A stretch of 64,000 bases of DNA from Nelumbo lutea. Lineage: Eukaryota > Streptophyta > Magnoliopsida > Proteales > Nelumbonaceae. Positions 1-11,690 of the stretch are shown here, piece by piece. The notes beneath the pieces were generated by a model. It worked only from the letters and a program-made list of their open reading frames with translations. It was not told the origin of the DNA and ran no database searches. How positions within the stretch are numbered: the first letter of the stretch is position 1; every line of letters starts with the position of its first letter. The DNA lies in assembly GCA_022828595.1 (NCBI GenBank), contig JAKGHH010000002.1, positions 38,162,222 to 38,226,221 of the forward strand. The letters run 5' to 3'. Both the position numbers and the translations under genes were made by a program.

Positions 1-703
1 GGCCAAGAAGGCACAATTACAACATCAGTCAAAGCCAAATTTTTTGATGGTCATAAATATAGATAATCAAGATTGTTGAGTTTAGGTAGAGATTAACCCC
101 TCCCAAGTCAGATAGCTGGGACCAGCATGAGGTAGTGATCCTTTAAAATGATAAAGCTAAGAAAACTAAACTAATAGCTAAAATTCATAAACTAATTGGT
201 GTTTTGAAAATGAAGCACCTAAATGTTTTCTTCTCTCATAGATTTGATTTTAATAAGAGATGCTAACGACCTTTCTATCAATTGAATACCCAAACCTCAG
301 TAATTTCAACCATAGATATGACTTAATTTCTTGAGTTTTCAATAAAAAGTTCTATTCATTTCAATAGAACAGATAAAATCTCCACTATGCCAACAGAAAT
401 GTAAAAAAAAAAAAATGATACTAGAATGAGCATATGTTTTGCATGGATGAAAATCTATTGGCAATCATATCAAAAGAAAAGGGACATGAATAAACCTTTT
501 TTTGCATCATAAAACAGATAAAAACTGAAATATATGGAACCATAAAGAAATAAACAAGCATTCAAAATCACACACAAGAAAAGGAAAAGAGCAATAAATG
601 GAACCAGAACTATACCTTAATCCTGCCCCAACTACCAATAAAAGAAAAAATGCTTCCCATTTTCATTATTCCAAACTGACAACAATATGTTTTTGCTCAA
701 ACG

Positions 704-736
<33 letters not shown>

Positions 737-1400
737 GAAAAGAATCTAGATGTTGGTGTATATATAATGCACTTGTATCTGATACAAAAAAGAACTTCTA
801 TCATTGATTTATCAAGAAATTAATATCATATCCTATGAAAATCCAAAAGACAATAACAACGGTGTACGATGCATTTTTCTCTTATTTTTTCCCCAGTAAA
901 CTGGATAAGTATCTCCTATATTTTTGGTTGTCCAAAAGCTAACATTTTGCTAACTTTTTCAGGTTGTTGTATGTTCGAAACTGTTGCACAACAACCTGCA
1001 ATTAGAGTTCCTGCGAGACTTCGCTTGGGCTAGATTTCTTGGTTCTCTGAGTTTTACATGCCTTAAGTAAGATTGTTTTAATAGCAACTCAATTAAACAG
1101 GATCTGGCTGGATTGATCAACAAGATAAGCATATCCTTCATTTCTCCGCTCCCAAATGTGTATTCCGCTTCATTATAAGTTTAATGTCCTCAAAAATCAT
1201 TCTAGTACTCTTTCAACAAAATGGATTACCAAGAATTCTGGAAACAAAAAATCAAAATAAAAAAAAGGAAATCAATGAAATAACAATAAAATAGGAACAA
1301 TAAGATGAGAAGCAATTTTTTGAATGGGATGAAAAAAAATAAGATGCATTAGTTATGTGCATTGCAGAGGAACGACGAATCAGTGGGAAGAGGAATAGTA
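1..1400. other. AT-rich stretch without a recognised gene
   Basis: I see no conserved coding signal on either strand. It lies downstream of the 3' side of the minus-strand NO VEIN-like pseudogene and may hold its remaining intron or 3' sequence, cut off by the transposon at 1.4-1.9 kb. A short open stretch on the minus strand at 959-1141 resembled nothing I know. A poly(A)-rich AAAAG repeat sits at 705-743. Confidence 0.5.
705..743. repeat. (AAAAG)n microsatellite
   Basis: A run of A is followed by about five AAAAG units, ending just before GAATCTAG. Simple repeat in non-coding DNA. Confidence 0.85.
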
Positions 1401-1404
1401 ATAT

Positions 1405-1895
1405 TTCTTACCGTTTCAATGGATGAAAAAACAATGAGCAGCGGCGACAACTAGGCAGAGCAGCGACGACAGCAACTAGGAGGATCAATGGTGCCGTCAA
1501 CAAAGGAATGACGAGCATGATAGATTGTAGGAGGATAAACTCTTTGGCATTAGTAACTAGACGGAGCAGCAGCGATGACTTAGTCAAGTAGCGGCAGCAA
1601 CTGAGGGAATCAACAGTGGTGAAGCTGATTTTTGAGAGAAGTAGAAGAGAGACTCTCGATTGTGGGGGCAATTTTGAGATTTCAAGTTTTTATCTACTTA
1701 CCCTCTACTCGGGAAACCAACTTACCCGAGTCTCACAAGGTATCATTTAGTCGGGTAAGTGATACCTGGGAAAATCAAACTTTCTGTGGGTCCTATACAT
1801 CTTTGAAATCCGAACACAGGTAAATTGGTCAACGGGATTCACAATCCCTTTGACCAGACTTTCCCCCCTTCACTTCATGAAAAACGAACACGCCC
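1405..1895. mobile_element. Non-autonomous inverted-repeat element remnant, related to the 31.3-32.3 kb foldback element
   Basis: The right part (about 1690-1895) matches the right part of the foldback element at 32.15-32.30 kb in order: a GGGTAAGTGATACCTRGG-like block, then AAACTTTC, a GGTCC block, 'ttggtca' and 'ttgaccar.ctttc.cccc'. The left part is a GC-richer stretch with CAGCGGCGAC-type repeats, again like the foldback centre. The outer right end reads ...AACGAACACGCCC and abuts coding sequence of the NO VEIN-like pseudogene at about 1896, so the element probably landed in that exon. I could not find a matching left end or target duplication, so the left border is a guess. Confidence 0.5.
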
Positions 1896-2110
1896 TTGAT
1901 GAAAGGATCACCAAGATAAGCCAGTAAAAGCATTAGAAGGCCTGACCCAAGCAGCCCGCTTCTTGATTCACTTCCCGAAGCTTAACAAAATCAGCACCTC
2001 CTCTCTGCACAGACTAAGATTTTTCTAACGCCAAGATTATTGTAGATCTCATACAACCTGTTCAGAGGAATGGATGGGACTTGATTTCGGATACCACACA
2101 AAAAAGGCTT
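1896..2110 (-). pseudogene. NO VEIN-like pseudogene, last recognisable coding block
   Basis: The minus strand shows EIKSHPFL, a slipped RLYEIYNNLGVRKI-like stretch, GADFVKLREVNQEAG and finally GLLMLLLAYLGDPFI, in at least two frames. Relatives have a similar SHPVL ... LGVKKI ... GLV.LILGFL order. The match stops abruptly at about 1896, at the right end of the transposon at 1.4-1.9 kb. In-frame stops are present (for example between HPFL and RLYE). Confidence 0.65.
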
Positions 2111-2307
2111 GGTAGTACTCGCATTTGTGAAGACTTACCTCCAGCTGAATGTTATAAAAGTTCTAGCTGGAAGCTTAATCATCTTCTTTGTAAAAATTTT
2201 CTTGGTTTCATCATCTCAAATGTGCCCAATAAGAACAACATTCTTCATAAATCACTTGATGTTGACAGCTAACCTCCCAGTCATTCCAGACAAACTTGAG
2301 AGTTCAC

Positions 2308-5055
2308 CTACTGTCCACTGGCACTGTCTTGATCAGGAATCCGTATCCGATAATCCGACTTATCATCTGACTGTGACTTCCAATTGAATTTATCGAGATA
2401 TTCATGGATCTGTTTTATAACAGTAAAGTTTGGTGATTCCACTAGTAGAAAGCGGATACATTCTAGTAATGCAAGAACACTTTCTGCTGTTATTGCTTTG
2501 GAATCTTTTGGAAACTTGAGACCCTTGACCACAAAGTGTGATACATCACTGAGTAATGAGAGGAAGATCAGAAATTTGGGATAGTGAACCCCATTTTGAG
2601 TCAAATAGAATTGAGCCTTTCGCAAATTTGTATACATGACTGGTTTTCAACCGGTTCTTCTCAGCTAAGCAATTCTTGAATTCCTCAAATGGAGAGTATT
2701 GTGTTCCTTCTAAATCTTTAAGCAATTGAAAAATGAAAGTACATTCCCTTTACTTAAACTAAATGAAGATGAGAATGATGTCAACTCAACAACAACCTTT
2801 TTCGCATCCTCAAAATTTATTATCACCCCTGCCAATTGTAACTCAGCTTCAAATGACAGAATTCTTTTGTTACCAATAAAAGGCCAGATCGATCAAGGGA
2901 ATTCTAACAACTTGCAACAAACTTCTCCAACCAGGACCATAAAGAATAGATTCTGCAGGGGACCTGACACCACGACTGGTTTTCAACCATGGCTGGTTTC
3001 TTATCTTTTGTTACCAATAAAAGACAGAATTCTTTTGTTACCAATAAAAGGCCAGATCGATCAAGGGAATTCTAACAACTTGCAACAAACTGCTCTAACC
3101 AGGATCATAAAGAATAGATTCTGCAGGGGACCTGACACCACGACTGGTTTTCAACTATGACTGGTTTCTTATCTTTTCTATAAATCTGGAAGCAGACCCA
3201 CCTGTGCCCTGGACTGTGTGTATCCTCCTTATATACTTCAGCAAAATCAAACCCCTCATCCAAATCAATCGCAACACCCATTCTTTTAGCTCATTCTTTA
3301 GGGAATAGATGCTCTTCCCACAGTAAGAATCATCAATTAAAGGAAGACCAGCAATTTGAGAGAGAGCTTCCCATTCAGAATCCCAAAGAATTGAATCTGA
3401 AGCAGCCCTATAACCATGAAGGGTCTTCATCCACTTACTATTTGCTAAGCAGTTTGCTGTGTCCTGCAACACATGAGTTCCTGAGAGATGCTTACAGCAA
3501 CGTAAAAAGAAGAGCACACTATCTCTGCTTAATGTGGTTACTTCGGCATCCAGAGGCACATTAAAGTTGCTGACCATTGATATGTATATCTTTTGTAAAT
3601 CCACTTCCACTCCAAGTAACATGAGCTCCGTGCGGTAACTGACAACATCCTGCCCATAGTATTTCGCATCCATGAATGCAAGGATATCTCTTGCCGGAAC
3701 ATGTAACATAAAAAAAGATTGATCAGTAGATTTGTAACCTTAGGAAGTCTTCAATGTTACTTTTTGTTTAAGTTTTCCTATGATGTCACCAGAAAGCACA
3801 TTCCTCTCATTCAAGTACCTGATAAATTTCAACAATGGAATTGCAGCTTCCTTAGTTAAACTAGTAAATTCGACAGAGATATAAGGTATTCAATGATAAG
3901 TTGGCATGCTTCTGCTAACCCTGACCAGACACCAATGCACTTTAGATCACTCATGTATAAATGTAGCTTGTTATCATAAAAGCTTTAATCAAGAATAGGA
4001 AACTTCACATGAAAATCATGCATTCCAGCAAAAATAGACTTTTCTTCTCCATTGGATAGAAAACACTGACTAGGTGACTTGTAGCCTGAGCAAGTTTTCA
4101 ACCATCTCCCCGTTTTTATGCTTTCATCGAACAACTTTGGCAGCGCAACAGATTTAGTCCTCAAATATCTGATCCAATCCAAAAGCAAGAAAACTTCTTC
4201 CTTTTTTAAGTTGAAAAATTCAAATCACAGAATAGCATCACCTGGGATTAATTCAGGAATGTCAGTAGCTTTGATATATGATTTAACAAAGTCATAAAGC
4301 ACCTCTACTGATGTATTTCACCAGCAAAGTCAGCACTTTGTCCATATTCCTCCCCCAATTCATCATAAATTCTTGGCCATGGATTCAAGCCCAAAAGGTT
4401 CACCCATTTACTACCTTGTGCTGGGACCCCAGATGAATTGACAATGGGAATGGACAAACAAATTTGAGAGATCTCCAGTTTAGTAATAAATTTCTTGCAA
4501 AGATATTGACATAGAAAATGAGTGTATCAGATGGCCATTCTTTTGGTTAGATTCTCACCTTCTGAAGTGAAAATAGATCAAGCAAAATCAAACAAAGTGA
4601 TTTCATGTATTCTTGCAATATGGTGCAGCCATGAAATCAGAGTATCTCTTCTAGGAAACTTTCTCAGTGCCATTTGAATGGAATTGGGCAATAAAAACAT
4701 CTTCTTGCAACCCAGTTCCATGTTCCATTTGTTTACCCATGCATGATGTTCATCATCTGACAAAAAAGAAATTCTCTACTTTGTTGTCTGTGCAGAGTTA
4801 AAATAAAAGCAGTAGGACATTGTTGTACTGATTAACATATTTCAAAATAGGAAGACTTGCAAGAGTGCTGCATGCAAATCCGCGACACCAATTTTCTGAA
4901 ATTAAGAAGAGAAGATTCAGATAAATGTTTTCTGGAGCTTGTTGAACCAAATGGCAACCTTCTATGCATTTTGCATGCCAATCATAATTCAAATTTAACA
5001 CTCCCAAAAAGGACAACATGTTATAAAAACGGTTGATATCCAGAGAAGAATGCAC
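2308..5055 (-). pseudogene. NO VEIN-like pseudogene, central and C-terminal repeat region
   Basis: Blocks in gene order on the minus strand: DWHAKCIEGCHLV ... YLNLLFLISENW (5055-4798), SDDEHHAWVNKWNMELG (about 4763-4578), GRWLKTCSGYKSPSQC (4188-3985), then SKWMKTLHGYRAASDSILW with GLPLIDDSYCGKSIYSLKNE (3709-3155), the duplicated block, and VVKGLKFPKDSKAITAESV (about 2637-2308). The repeating theme WLKT..GYRSP...ILYD.W...PLIDD is typical of this family's C-terminal half. One base appears lost near 3280: after LKEW the expected GVAIDLDEGFDFAEVYKE continues only in the next frame. Confidence 0.75.
2855..3183. repeat. 168-bp tandem duplication inside the NO VEIN-like pseudogene
   Basis: The block beginning GACAGAATTCTTTTG at 2855 starts again at 3023, giving a period of 168 bp. 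The copies differ by only a few substitutions. 168 is divisible by three, so the duplication would not itself have shifted the frame. On the minus strand each copy encodes the WLKTSRGVRSPAESILY ... LLQVVRIPLIDLAFYW segment of one C-terminal repeat unit, and both end in the same frame slip before GNKRILSFE. Confidence 0.85.
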
Positions 5056-5056
5056 A

Positions 5057-6100
5057 ATTTATTTTCCATAGGAGGAGATACCATTTAAAGGGATTCCTTT
5101 CCCTTTCAATTCAAGTAATAAATCTCGGAAAGCAGGAAAGAGTCTTCCTACCTCAGTTGGCCTATGGAAGACCTCTTATTAGAAAATGATTCACATGGAA
5201 TTCTATCCTCAGCCTGCATCTTGGTTCTAATAGATTCTCTAACTCCGTTGAGCTCTTGGTAAGGTGAAGCCTCAACTGGAAGGAATTCAAATATTGAAGC
5301 AACAGAAGAAAGAGGGGAAGTCTCAATAGACTTTACAGAAACAAGGAAGGCATTAATAAATGCACCTGGAACACAGTCAAGAATTCCCTGATTCCATACA
5401 TTATCTATTAATATGGTTTCCCTTGAGGACGCAAGTATAAAATCTGCCTGAATTATGAAAGGGAATTATGTGACCTTCTGTGTAGGAAGAAATGCATATA
5501 CACCAATAGAAGTTGGCCCTCCTTTTAGTCTCTCTCCCAATGGAAATGCCAGAGAAATAACGCATTCGTTAATATCATTCCTTTATGTTACTCGATTTAA
5601 AGATTTCACTGGAAATATCTGTCTCCACGTGTAATAGCTGCACTCTTTCTGTGCCCCATTCTTTCCTTCCTTTGCAGAGAGAAAGACAATGCGCGAGTCT
5701 GCATTAATATTCCTCCTGGTTTTAAATTCAGTCTCCCTAGAGATTGAAATTGCAGAGATGGTGTCAACAGCGCTTTGAACTTCATTATGTTCTCGAACTG
5801 ATAGCCTTTTTATTTTTGACAAGAACAATAGGAGTTCCGGGTGCACTGATGAAAGTTGTTTCTTCACAGCATTCACCTCCTCAGATCTTAGAGGAAGAAC
5901 AACTGTGGTCACTGGGAAGACCTTTTGAGAACCATAGACTTGATGTAAATCATCAAGTGTTGGCTTTTCATCAACCCACCTGGCAACTATATATCCAATT
6001 CCACAATGAGGATCTGGTTTCTCAGTAAATCTAATACAGTACCCATTACTGAAAATATAGGGCTAAGATGAGACAAGGAACACACTCTTGAAACCAATTC
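5057..6100 (-). pseudogene. NO VEIN-like pseudogene, exon 3 with three in-frame stops
   Basis: It opens after an AG acceptor with GIGFKSVFLV, completing the split GEKG glycine. Stop 1 (TAG, complement 6063-6065) stands where relatives usually have glutamine before PYIFSNGY. The frame then stays open through GYIVARWVDEKPTLDDLH, VVLPLRSEEVNAVKKQLSS and LLFLSKIKRLSV. Stop 2 (TAA, complement 5583-5585) follows NRVT, and stop 3 (TAA, complement 5466-5468) interrupts LPTQKVT / FPFIIQADF. Further on, ASSRETILIDNVWNQGILD is clear, then frame slips around 5160 and another stop near 5060 follow. Three stops in one otherwise well-kept frame argue against simple sequencing error. Confidence 0.8.
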
Positions 6101-6492
6101 CTGTCAAGAAGGATATTTTACTGATCAGAACAAAAGATCAGCTGATCAGGGTTTTATTTTCTGCTTCTTGATTGTAGTTTTAAGGCATAGTTAGCAATAA
6201 AAAGGAAAAAAAAAAGAGTCCCATTTAGCAGTTTATAGAATTGAAAAAATGAAAGCTAATCTCTTTCCCATATGAGCTTTTTCGTGTCCTCTTTAACAAT
6301 TCATAAAATCGAAAGATTGTAAGCTAATGTGGAGAAATTTTGAAGGCCAAAAAAAGTTGAACCAATCGACCTTTTGATCTCAACATTTTTATATTAATTA
6401 TCTTGTTTGTGTGGTGCTAGTGTGCTACTAATAATCCTTCTTTTATAAAAAGAAAGAAAATGAAGCAACCAAACAGTTGAAAGAGTTCTGAC

Positions 6493-6703
6493 CTTTCTCT
6501 CCAATGAAACCTTCCTGTCGTTTTCCCCTTTTGGTGGACCGACCCACACTGCAAATGGACTCAATATCCCTCCTTGAGAATCCCTTCTCATTGTTGAAGA
6601 CTAGCAGAGTTGCGGTAGCACCAGTGCCTGTGATATCCTTGTATATAATTACAAATTCCAGAGAGGGATCCACATCCGGCAAGTATTCATTGTCTTCAGC
6701 ATT
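6493..6703 (-). pseudogene. NO VEIN-like pseudogene, exon 2 (ATP-binding region)
   Basis: It begins after an AG acceptor with NAEDNEYLPDVDPSLEF and runs through TATLLVFNNEKGFS, SICSVGRSTK and EGFIGEKG, where a glycine codon is split before a GT donor (complement 6492-6491). The reading frame is intact here. N (N-box) and the GEKG glycines, which normally bind ATP and magnesium, are all kept. Confidence 0.85.
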
Positions 6704-6929
6704 CTGCAAAATGATCAGAGAAAGAGAAAAAAAAATATTTATAAGAAATTAAGAACCCAACAAATTTCTAGATGCTTGGTTTGATTGAACATTGACCCAC
6801 TAAACCACTTGTTGTTTGAGTTTGATTGAATCTTTAGGATGGAAAAATAAGAATCATCAAATCATATAGCACCAACATAAAAAGATTAAAAATAATCCAA
6901 AGTCAGTGATTCTTTAGAGAGAGAGAGAC

Positions 6930-7081
6930 CTGAATGAGCTGCATGAGGAAGTAGACATCTTTGGCGTAGAGCTCGGCTGAGAGATTCTTGACTGCATGGT
7001 GCAGGTCCTCTGTGAGTGGGTCTCCGTTCTTATCTTTTCTATATGTTCTCTTGCTGCTCTACTATTCACTGTTGCAACCAT
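6930..7081 (-). pseudogene. NO VEIN-like pseudogene, exon 1 (start to N-box)
   Basis: The likely start ATG is complement 7079-7081, giving MVATVNSRAAREHIEKIR. This agrees with the family's short N-terminus before HIEKIR. The frame then breaks: KNGDPLTEDLHHAVKNL continues in another frame after a small indel near 7040. The exon ends in LMQLIQ followed by a GT donor at complement 6929-6928, exactly where the family's N-box (LIQNAEDN) is split by an intron. Confidence 0.8.
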
Positions 7082-7445
7082 TAACGTCAGTTTTCCAACA
7101 ACATTGAACTGAAGCCGGAGGATAGCTCTATCTCTGAAGAGGAAAAAGACGAAGAAAAGACAATATAAATGAATGTAAAAATCCCGCTGATTTGCAGAAT
7201 TTACTTTGGAATTTGCTTGGCCAGCTTTGTATTTAGAGCCCATAATGACACCACGTGTCACAGACTCATTTGCTACAACTTATAGCTGTCTACCCATTCG
7301 ACTTCGAGCTTAGGTCGTCCGGCGTCGTATTGGTACTTCAATCAACAACGATCACAATTCAATATCAATACTGGTGATGCAGTACACGTATCACCACAAT
7401 CCCTTACGGCTGGCATGGGCTTCTGACTCATTGATGCACTGAGTA

Positions 7446-7820
7446 GGTGTTTGGCGTCGGTGCTGGGAATGATTTGTGATTAATTTTTTTGGAAGCCATG
7501 CTGCCAGATATACTGTTTTCTAATAAAATAACGTTGGCTTTGTTTGATATGCATGCCGGTAATGATGTTTTCAATATGATTTATAGTTTATATTATCGGA
7601 TGTCAACGTCATAGCATTGTTGGTAATATTGTATTATTTTTGAGGAAATATTGAATTCAATATTGCTCCAAACTGTATTTTTCCGATTTCCAATGTGTTA
7701 TGGAGTTACTTTTTTTTTTAATGGTATTAAATAAGAGAGCATAGTTTCAAACACCACTTTCTATAATGGGACGCCTATATGGCATTATTTTTTTAGAAAA
7801 TGACATTAATGCCAAACACC
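7446..7820. mobile_element. Possible MITE with GGTGTTTGGC ends
   Basis: The left end GGTGTTTGGCGTCGGTG is mirrored by GCCAAACACC at the right end, with weaker inverted similarity further in. There is no coding capacity and no clear target duplication, so the superfamily is unassigned. Confidence 0.45.
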
Positions 7821-7882
7821 CACCGAATTGTTTCAATTGCCAATGGTAAAGGATTCCTTATATATGGAATTTGACTAATTTC

Positions 7883-8084
7883 TAGGGATGCAATAGATCG
7901 GACCGGATTCGAATTAGCCAATCCAATCTGATAGAAATATTCGAGATCCAATCGAATTCGTTATGGATGTCGAGTATTCAAATTTGATCCGATTTACTCG
8001 AATTATGAAATATTTAATAAATTATCAAAAGAAAAAATATAAAATTTTATATAAAGAAAAATAAGTATTTTTCAACTATTTTTG

Positions 8085-8133
<49 letters not shown>

Positions 8134-8367
8134 AAGAATTTATAAAAAATGCAATATAAACATATTTGTAAATAAATATATTAATATATACATATCTTTT
8201 TATAAGTAAATATATTTATAAATATATACATAAATACAGCCCGAATCATATCGGATCCTTTCCAATCAGATAGAGGTGATCCAAATCCGATCCGAAAATC
8301 CAACAGTGAATTATCCAAAACCCAACAAAAATAGGGTTGGAATCGGCTCTAATCCATTTGCACCCTA
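7883..8367. mobile_element. hAT-like MITE, TAGGGRTGCAA ends
   Basis: The ends are inverted: TAGGGATGCAA on the left and the complement of TAGGGTGCAAA on the right. The flanks CTAATTTC (7875-7882) and CTAACTTT (8368-8375) match at 6 of 8 positions, fitting an old 8-bp hAT target duplication. The inside is rich in GATCCGAT/TCGAAT-type words and holds an (AT)n run. Confidence 0.6.
8087..8133. repeat. (AT)n microsatellite
   Basis: About 22 AT units interrupted once by GT, inside the hAT-like MITE. Confidence 0.9.
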
Positions 8368-8479
8368 CTAACTTTGGTGAATGCAGACAGGATTATCTAG
8401 TGAAGAGTTAGAGTGTTTCACCAATAATGAAGCCTTCTAGCGTGATATTGGATGGTCCAACCCTCTTTCCTTTATGTTT

Positions 8480-11400
8480 ATCCTTTCTCCTAAATTATCT
8501 ATAATTCCTATTTATCCTCTCCCCCACTTTTCATTGATATCTATCTAAAAAAGTTTAATTAAAAAAAATTGGGTAAATTATAAAGACACCCCGTACTATG
8601 GGGCCAGTTACAAAGACCCCCTATACTTTAATTTGCGAAAAAGGCCCCCCTAAACTTTAGCCATTAGATAAAGGCCCCCTTCGTTAGTGTTCCGTTAGTT
8701 ATCTTTGATCTCACCTAACTATTTAAAATTTTCTAATTTATTTTGCCTTTTTCTTTAATTTATAAAATCACCTTATTTTTTTAACACCTAACAACTTGAT
8801 GCTTACCAGACCTGCCTCCTTCTTCTATCCTCATTGGAAACCCACCTTTCATTTTTGAAGTTAAATACGAGAATAAAAACTAGCTTACAACCTTTCTCTA
8901 TTGTTGATACAACCCAGAACCATTGCAAAATACTAGCCACTATCTATTTCATTTGCAAGAATGTCATGCCCTTCCTTAAGCATATCTTAAGTCCTGGTTG
9001 GAATATCAAGAAAGTGTACTGATCCCTCCCCATGAAGATCCATTTTTTGGTGACTTTGTCTTTTTTCTAGCCAGCACTCTAGTTGGAAATACCACCAGTC
9101 TTAGCCCCACAAAGCCTCCATCTTTCCCTTGAAAGGGAAAAGATGGTTTTTCTTATTCTCCCTAACCTACTCGGGAAAAGATGGCTTAGATGCTTAGTTG
9201 AAATGAAATTAATCTTTGTTTGCATTTGATGGAATTTCTCATGTTGTAATAGGTTGCAGTAATGAGTATCAAAAGTTCTTTCATGTGGAAGAAAGACGCA
9301 AAAACAAGGAAAATGTTGGAAGATAGAATTTGAGAACTCGATCAAAATCTCTAGGGTGGTATGAAAAGTGCTATGCTAATTTCAGGAGCCAATCTTTGTC
9401 CCTCTCAATTTTGTTTGATTAATTAATCATTTTTTTTCTTTTATAACTTTTCATACAATGCAACAAGGGTCTAGAAAACATAATAGGAACTTAGCAAATA
9501 ATCTATATTGAAGATTAAATGGAGATTGATTATTCACTTTTGTAATTGTGTTCTATTTTTTCCAACAATTTCCTAACCATTTTGATGTTCTCAATTATTA
9601 GAGTTTTTTCACTCAGGGATTCATGGCATTCAAAATATTGTTCCTTTTATAGATGTCTATATAAACTATGCAGAAGCATAAGTGGTGAGAAAATTTTCTT
9701 TTGATCAAATGTCGGTGGTTGAGAGATTTGAATTCTTATAAGGAAACTTGAATTAGTGGTAGACTATGGTAGTATTTGACTTAAAAAAAAATGAGGTCAT
9801 AACCTGTCTTGCAATAGACTCTATCATCACGTTGTTCCCGGGAATATCATTGTCTTCCAATACAGAGAGATGTTCCCAATATATAGTACTATGCATGGGG
9901 AGATGTTTCCAGTACACAGAGGTAGTGTGTTGTGGGTAGGCATGGGTCGAGTTATTATGGGTAGGAGATCCAGAGTATCCTTTTCTATACTACTTTGAAA
10001 CTAGGAAGAGGGAATGGAGGAAGCTTCATAGCTTTTGGTTGATTAACTACAAATACCCATTATTTAATGGTGCAATTTTATTGCATATATTTTGATATTT
10101 GCTCACACCAATATTTAATATTCTGATATCTCCATATAAGGCCATATCATATAAAGTCATATACCCACGTCACAGCTGGCTTTACTAACCAAACTAGCTC
10201 TCTTGTTCTAGGTCGCTACTGACTGCATCATAGCAGTTGGACCACCTTTTTGGGTTTGTCCAAGCACTAGGTTTTTCTGTAGGACTGCATTGTGGCAGCA
10301 TTTGGGTAAAATGGATTTATCCACAAGCTCATCAACGACCGGGAACACATCTCCATATGTGATTGGCATCTTTTTCGACGATTATCATGGTATTTTTTGG
10401 TTAGTTAGGTTTTAAGGGAAAATGGCAAGAAAAAGAAAATAAAGAAAGTTTATAGGGGTATTTTGGTAATTTAACGTACATGGGGGTCTTTGTAATTTAC
10501 CCTAAAAATTTTGAGAATTATTTAAATATTATAATGAAATTATGTAATAACTTTAAAATATTTATTAAAAACAAAAAAAAATTATAATAGATATAATATT
10601 ATTCACATTAATAATAACTTATATTTTTATGAAATTCATAACAAAATTATGATTATCATTTTATGGGTTGTTCACTTTAAATAATAATCAAATAATAAAA
10701 AATTAAAAAATTAAAAAAATATATTATTTAAAATATTCAATAACTACAAATTTTAAATAACAAAATATTTAATATTATGCAGTAAATTTAAAATAAATAA
10801 AACTTAAATAACAAAATATATAACATAACTAAGTTTTAAATAGCTAAAATAACGAAATTATGTAATAAATTTAAAAATATTATTAAATGTAGAAAATTAA
10901 ATATATTAGATTTCACAGTATTTGAATTAATAAAAATTTTATATTTACAAAATTAATAAAGAAATTATGTATTATAGTATAAATTATAATTTTACAGATT
11001 ATGAAATTCAATAAATAAGTAATATTTAAACAACTAAATAATGATATTATTCAAATAACTAAATCATATTTTAAATATGATTTAAAAACAAATAATATAT
11101 ATTAAATAACAGAATTATGCAATAACCTTAAAAAATGATCAAAACCACAAAATAATTATAAGAATATAAAATATAATTAGTTTAAAATTGTTTAAATATT
11201 ATTGAAATAATGAAAATAGGTTAAATAATTTAGAGGTATTGATACTTTTAGATAACAAAAATAGGTAATATAACTTTCAAAAAAATGTTTTCAATAGATA
11301 TTAAAAATAGAATAATAATTGCAATTACTAATGTACTAATAATAAAAAAATTATATCAATTAATAATTATAGAAAATAACTTTTAGAAAACTTGATATTT

Positions 11401-11690
11401 ATTAATAATAATTTTAAAATATTAATCTATATCTATTATATATTTATATTTATTGTAATTTTAGTAATTGTTTATCATATTCTCGTGATAAATATATTTT
11501 CAATAATTATTTCAAAATCTATTTTTGTATTGTTATTTATTAGAGACTGAACTATTAGTTTAGCTGAAATTAGGAGTATTCACGGGTTGGTTGGGCCAAC
11601 CAAATTAACCTTGTTGGGTTGGGTGTTGGTCACCCAAAACCAATCGACCATTAGTAAAAACCAATTAACTTAGGTTATATCTAGGTCAAT
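8480..11690. repeat. AT-rich dispersed repeat, copy A (interrupted)
   Basis: Sequence at 8480-8570 and 10504-11690 matches 42.44-43.76 kb in the same order: CTATAATTCCTATTTATCC..., then GAATTATTTAAATAT..TAATGAAATTAT, long AT-rich DNA, and finally GAGTATTCACGGGTTGGTT with GGTTGGGTGTTGGTCACCC. The two halves of copy A are separated by the inserted element at 8571-10503; copy B lacks that insert. No coding capacity is visible. Confidence 0.65.
8571..10503. mobile_element. 1.9-kb inverted-repeat element inserted in AT-rich repeat copy A
   Basis: Its left end GGGTAAATTATAAAGACACC and its right end (complement GGGTAAATTACAAAGACCCC) form about 20-bp inverted repeats. The related repeat at 42.5 kb is uninterrupted at the equivalent point, giving an empty-site comparison. 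Flanks AAAAAATT and TAAAAATT match at 7 of 8 positions, so an 8-9 bp target duplication (hAT or Mutator type) is likely. I see no transposase; the inside is anonymous. Confidence 0.65.

Larger units (their letters stand above)
1896..7081 (-). pseudogene. NO VEIN-like GHKL/HSP90-type ATPase protein, pseudogene
   Basis: The minus strand carries, in order, segments of the large plant protein family with an N-terminal histidine kinase/HSP90-like ATPase fold (NO VEIN and relatives, normally about 1,700 residues or more, nuclear). Recognisable are the start HIEKIR, the ATP-binding N-box LMQLIQ-NAEDNEY, the G-box region EGFIGEKG-IGFKSVFLV, and the long C-terminal array of repeats with WLKT..GYRSP and PLIDD.FYG motifs. 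The gene is broken throughout: three in-frame stops in exon 3 (complement 6063-6065, 5583-5585, 5466-5468), frameshifts in exon 1, near 5160 and near 3280, an internal duplication, and a transposon at its 3' side. Intron borders of exons 1-3 are still canonical GT/AG, which suggests decay of a genomic copy and not a processed one. The family assignment is from remembered motifs; the damage is read directly. Confidence 0.85.

Noticed and set aside
2726..3160. 144-residue open frame on the plus strand with an internal duplication
   Set aside because: It is antisense to the NO VEIN-like pseudogene; its repeated look comes from the 168-bp duplication, and the minus strand carries the conserved motifs.
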